A stretch of DNA of 7,038 bases from an uncultured Ruminococcus sp. (GTDB taxonomy: Bacteria; Bacillota; Clostridia; Oscillospirales; Acutalibacteraceae). The stretch is from positions 1-7,038 of the forward strand of contig CACXDE010000452.1 in assembly GCA_902766305.1 (NCBI GenBank). Direction: 5' to 3'. This document shows positions 6,366 through 7,038 of the stretch, one piece after another (position 1 is the first letter of the stretch; each line of letters opens with the position of its first letter). The notes under the pieces are model-generated. The model did not search any database. It was not told where the DNA came from and worked only from the letters and a program-made list of their open reading frames with translations. Made by a program: the position numbers and the translations under genes.

Positions 6366-6398
6366 CAAAAACAGGCTGCCGATATAGGCGGCAGCCTG
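6366..6398 (-). terminator. Rho-independent terminator of lysC
   Basis: A perfect 10-bp stem, CAGGCTGCCG with CGGCAGCCTG (6372-6381 and 6389-6398), and a 7-base loop precede five T on the minus strand (complement of 6371-6367). It starts 17 bases after the aspartokinase stop. The stem is strong and GC-rich in an AT-rich setting. Confidence 0.92.
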
Positions 6399-6415
6399 AA
6401 CACATTTATCATTTA

Positions 6416-6892
6416 TCAGTCTTCATCAAAGAATTTTGAGTGTATAGCCTTAACAGCAGCGTCTGCCTTATCTTCGTCAATAAGCACAGAAACCTTGATC
6501 TCACTTGTTGATATCATGCGGATATTGATCTGAGCGTCATAGAGAGCCTCGAACATCTTTGTAGCAACACCGGCATGGCTTTCCATTCCTGCGCCTACGA
6601 TAGATACCTTTGCAACCTTTTCATCAACGGATACAGTCTTACCGCCCACTGTATTGATATAGTCCTCCATTATTTCAGAAGCCTCTTTAGCATTATCCTT
6701 GGCAACTGTAAAGGAAATATCCTTTGTTCCGTCACGTCCTATAGACTGAAGAATTATATCTACGTTTATCTTCTTTGCAGCAAGTCTTGAGAACATTTTG
6801 AATGCAAGACCCGGCTCATCCGGTACACCCATAACTGAAATTCTTGCTACATCTGTATCCTTTGCAACGCCGCTGATAACCATTTTCTCCAT
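6416..6892 (-). CDS. Predicted internally initiated aspartokinase beta subunit
   Basis: An in-frame ATG (6892-6890) inside lysC is preceded by AAGGAGG-CTTCTAAA, a near-consensus ribosome binding site with 8-base spacing. Translation from it would give 158 residues starting MEKMVISGVAKD, which is precisely the two ACT domains. In Bacillus subtilis aspartokinase II and Corynebacterium LysC, the alpha2-beta2 enzyme arises from such an in-frame internal start. The Corynebacterium beta subunit, as I recall it, begins at the equivalent place with a similar MEEAVLTGVA sequence. What I see is the start and its site; production of a separate subunit is inferred from that precedent. The beta chain would be regulatory and lack kinase residues. 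Confidence 0.72.
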   Translation of the reverse strand: MEKMVISGVAKDTDVARISVMGVPDEPGLAFKMFSRLAAKKINVDIILQSIGRDGTKDISFTVAKDNAKEASEIMEDYINTVGGKTVSVDEKVAKVSIVGAGMESHAGVATKMFEALYDAQINIRMISTSEIKVSVLIDEDKADAAVKAIHSKFFDED

Positions 6893-7038
6893 TTTAGAAG
6901 CCTCCTTAACTATTGTTCCCGGTGTATGTGTAAAGCTCGAAAGCACTTCAAGCTCGATATTGTATTTCTTTGCCATTTCAACACTTCTGTTATTCAGAAC
7001 CTGCGCTCCGAGGGTTGCAAGCTCAAGCATCTCATCAT
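6416..7038 (-). CDS. lysC: Aspartokinase, C-terminal regulatory part (5' end outside window)
   Basis: The visible 206 residues read in from the window edge (DEMLELATLGAQVLNNRSVEMAKKY...) and end at TGA 6418-6416. The DEMLELA..GAxVLxxRSVExAKKY block and the following SSF...GT region close the amino-acid-kinase domain of aspartate kinases. Two ACT domains follow, one around ARISVMGVPDEPGLAFKMF and one around VAKVSIVGAGMESHAGVATKMF. Aspartokinase phosphorylates aspartate in the cytosol, the first step towards lysine, threonine, methionine and diaminopimelate. The paired ACT domains bind end-product amino acids for feedback inhibition. The similarity is to the Bacillus/Corynebacterium type, usually lysine- or lysine-plus-threonine-sensitive. 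The N-terminal catalytic domain lies outside the window, so the isozyme cannot be settled. A strong terminator follows within 20 bases, so this is the last gene of its transcript. Confidence 0.94.
   Translation of the reverse strand, partial: DEMLELATLGAQVLNNRSVEMAKKYNIELEVLSSFTHTPGTIVKEASKMEKMVISGVAKDTDVARISVMGVPDEPGLAFKMFSRLAAKKINVDIILQSIGRDGTKDISFTVAKDNAKEASEIMEDYINTVGGKTVSVDEKVAKVSIVGAGMESHAGVATKMFEALYDAQINIRMISTSEIKVSVLIDEDKADAAVKAIHSKFFDED
6901..6907 (-). promoter_or_regulatory. Internal ribosome binding site for the aspartokinase beta subunit
   Basis: On the minus strand AAGGAGG lies 8 bases before in-frame ATG 6892-6890 within lysC. As coding sequence these bases only need to specify Lys-Glu-Ala. 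The match to the full Shine-Dalgarno core is therefore more than the protein requires. Confidence 0.75.

Noticed and set aside
1..7038. CRISPR array, tRNA/rRNA, insertion sequence or defence system
   Set aside because: I saw no spaced direct repeats, cloverleaf, transposase, terminal inverted repeats or nuclease/helicase-type genes. Nearly all the sequence is explained by the listed genes and short intergenic signals.

Overview
The window looks like chromosomal DNA of a low-GC Gram-positive gut-type Bacillota, most likely Ruminococcus or another Oscillospiraceae. This rests on AT-rich codon use, strong AGGAGG-type ribosome binding sites, a C_GCAxxG_C_C redox protein, a TM-anchored S8 protease with an Asn-rich linker, and an intergenic palindrome of a style I associate with that group. 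The genus is inference.

Layout. On the plus strand, positions 1-216 hold the 3' end of a UTP-glucose-1-phosphate uridylyltransferase gene (galU). A hairpin follows, then a complete EamA/DMT-type membrane transporter gene (285-1190) with its own terminator. Positions 1191-1346 lie between convergent genes and carry that terminator plus a long imperfect palindrome. On the minus strand, reading right to left, the 3' end of a class I aspartokinase gene (lysC-like, 7038-6416) closes with a strong terminator. A well-formed promoter next to it drives a tight three-gene cluster. The first gene encodes a surface subtilisin-like protease of about 1,300 residues. The second, 22 bp downstream, is a PAP2-family phosphatase gene interrupted by an in-frame TGA. 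The third, 25 bp further on, encodes a cysteine-rich C_GCAxxG_C_C protein.

How it fits together. The aspartokinase and GalU are housekeeping enzymes (lysine/threonine/diaminopimelate and nucleotide-sugar supply). The protease-PAP2-redox cluster is probably one transcript, but I see no established pathway joining its three products, and I see no defence, mobile-element or CRISPR signature.

Three points deserve attention. First, the PAP2 frame stays intact on both sides of a TGA, with the catalytic C3 motif stranded downstream. Second, the protease promoter and Shine-Dalgarno geometry point away from any ordinary start codon and towards an AUA codon. Third, an in-frame internal start with a near-ideal ribosome binding site inside the aspartokinase gene would yield a separate regulatory beta subunit.
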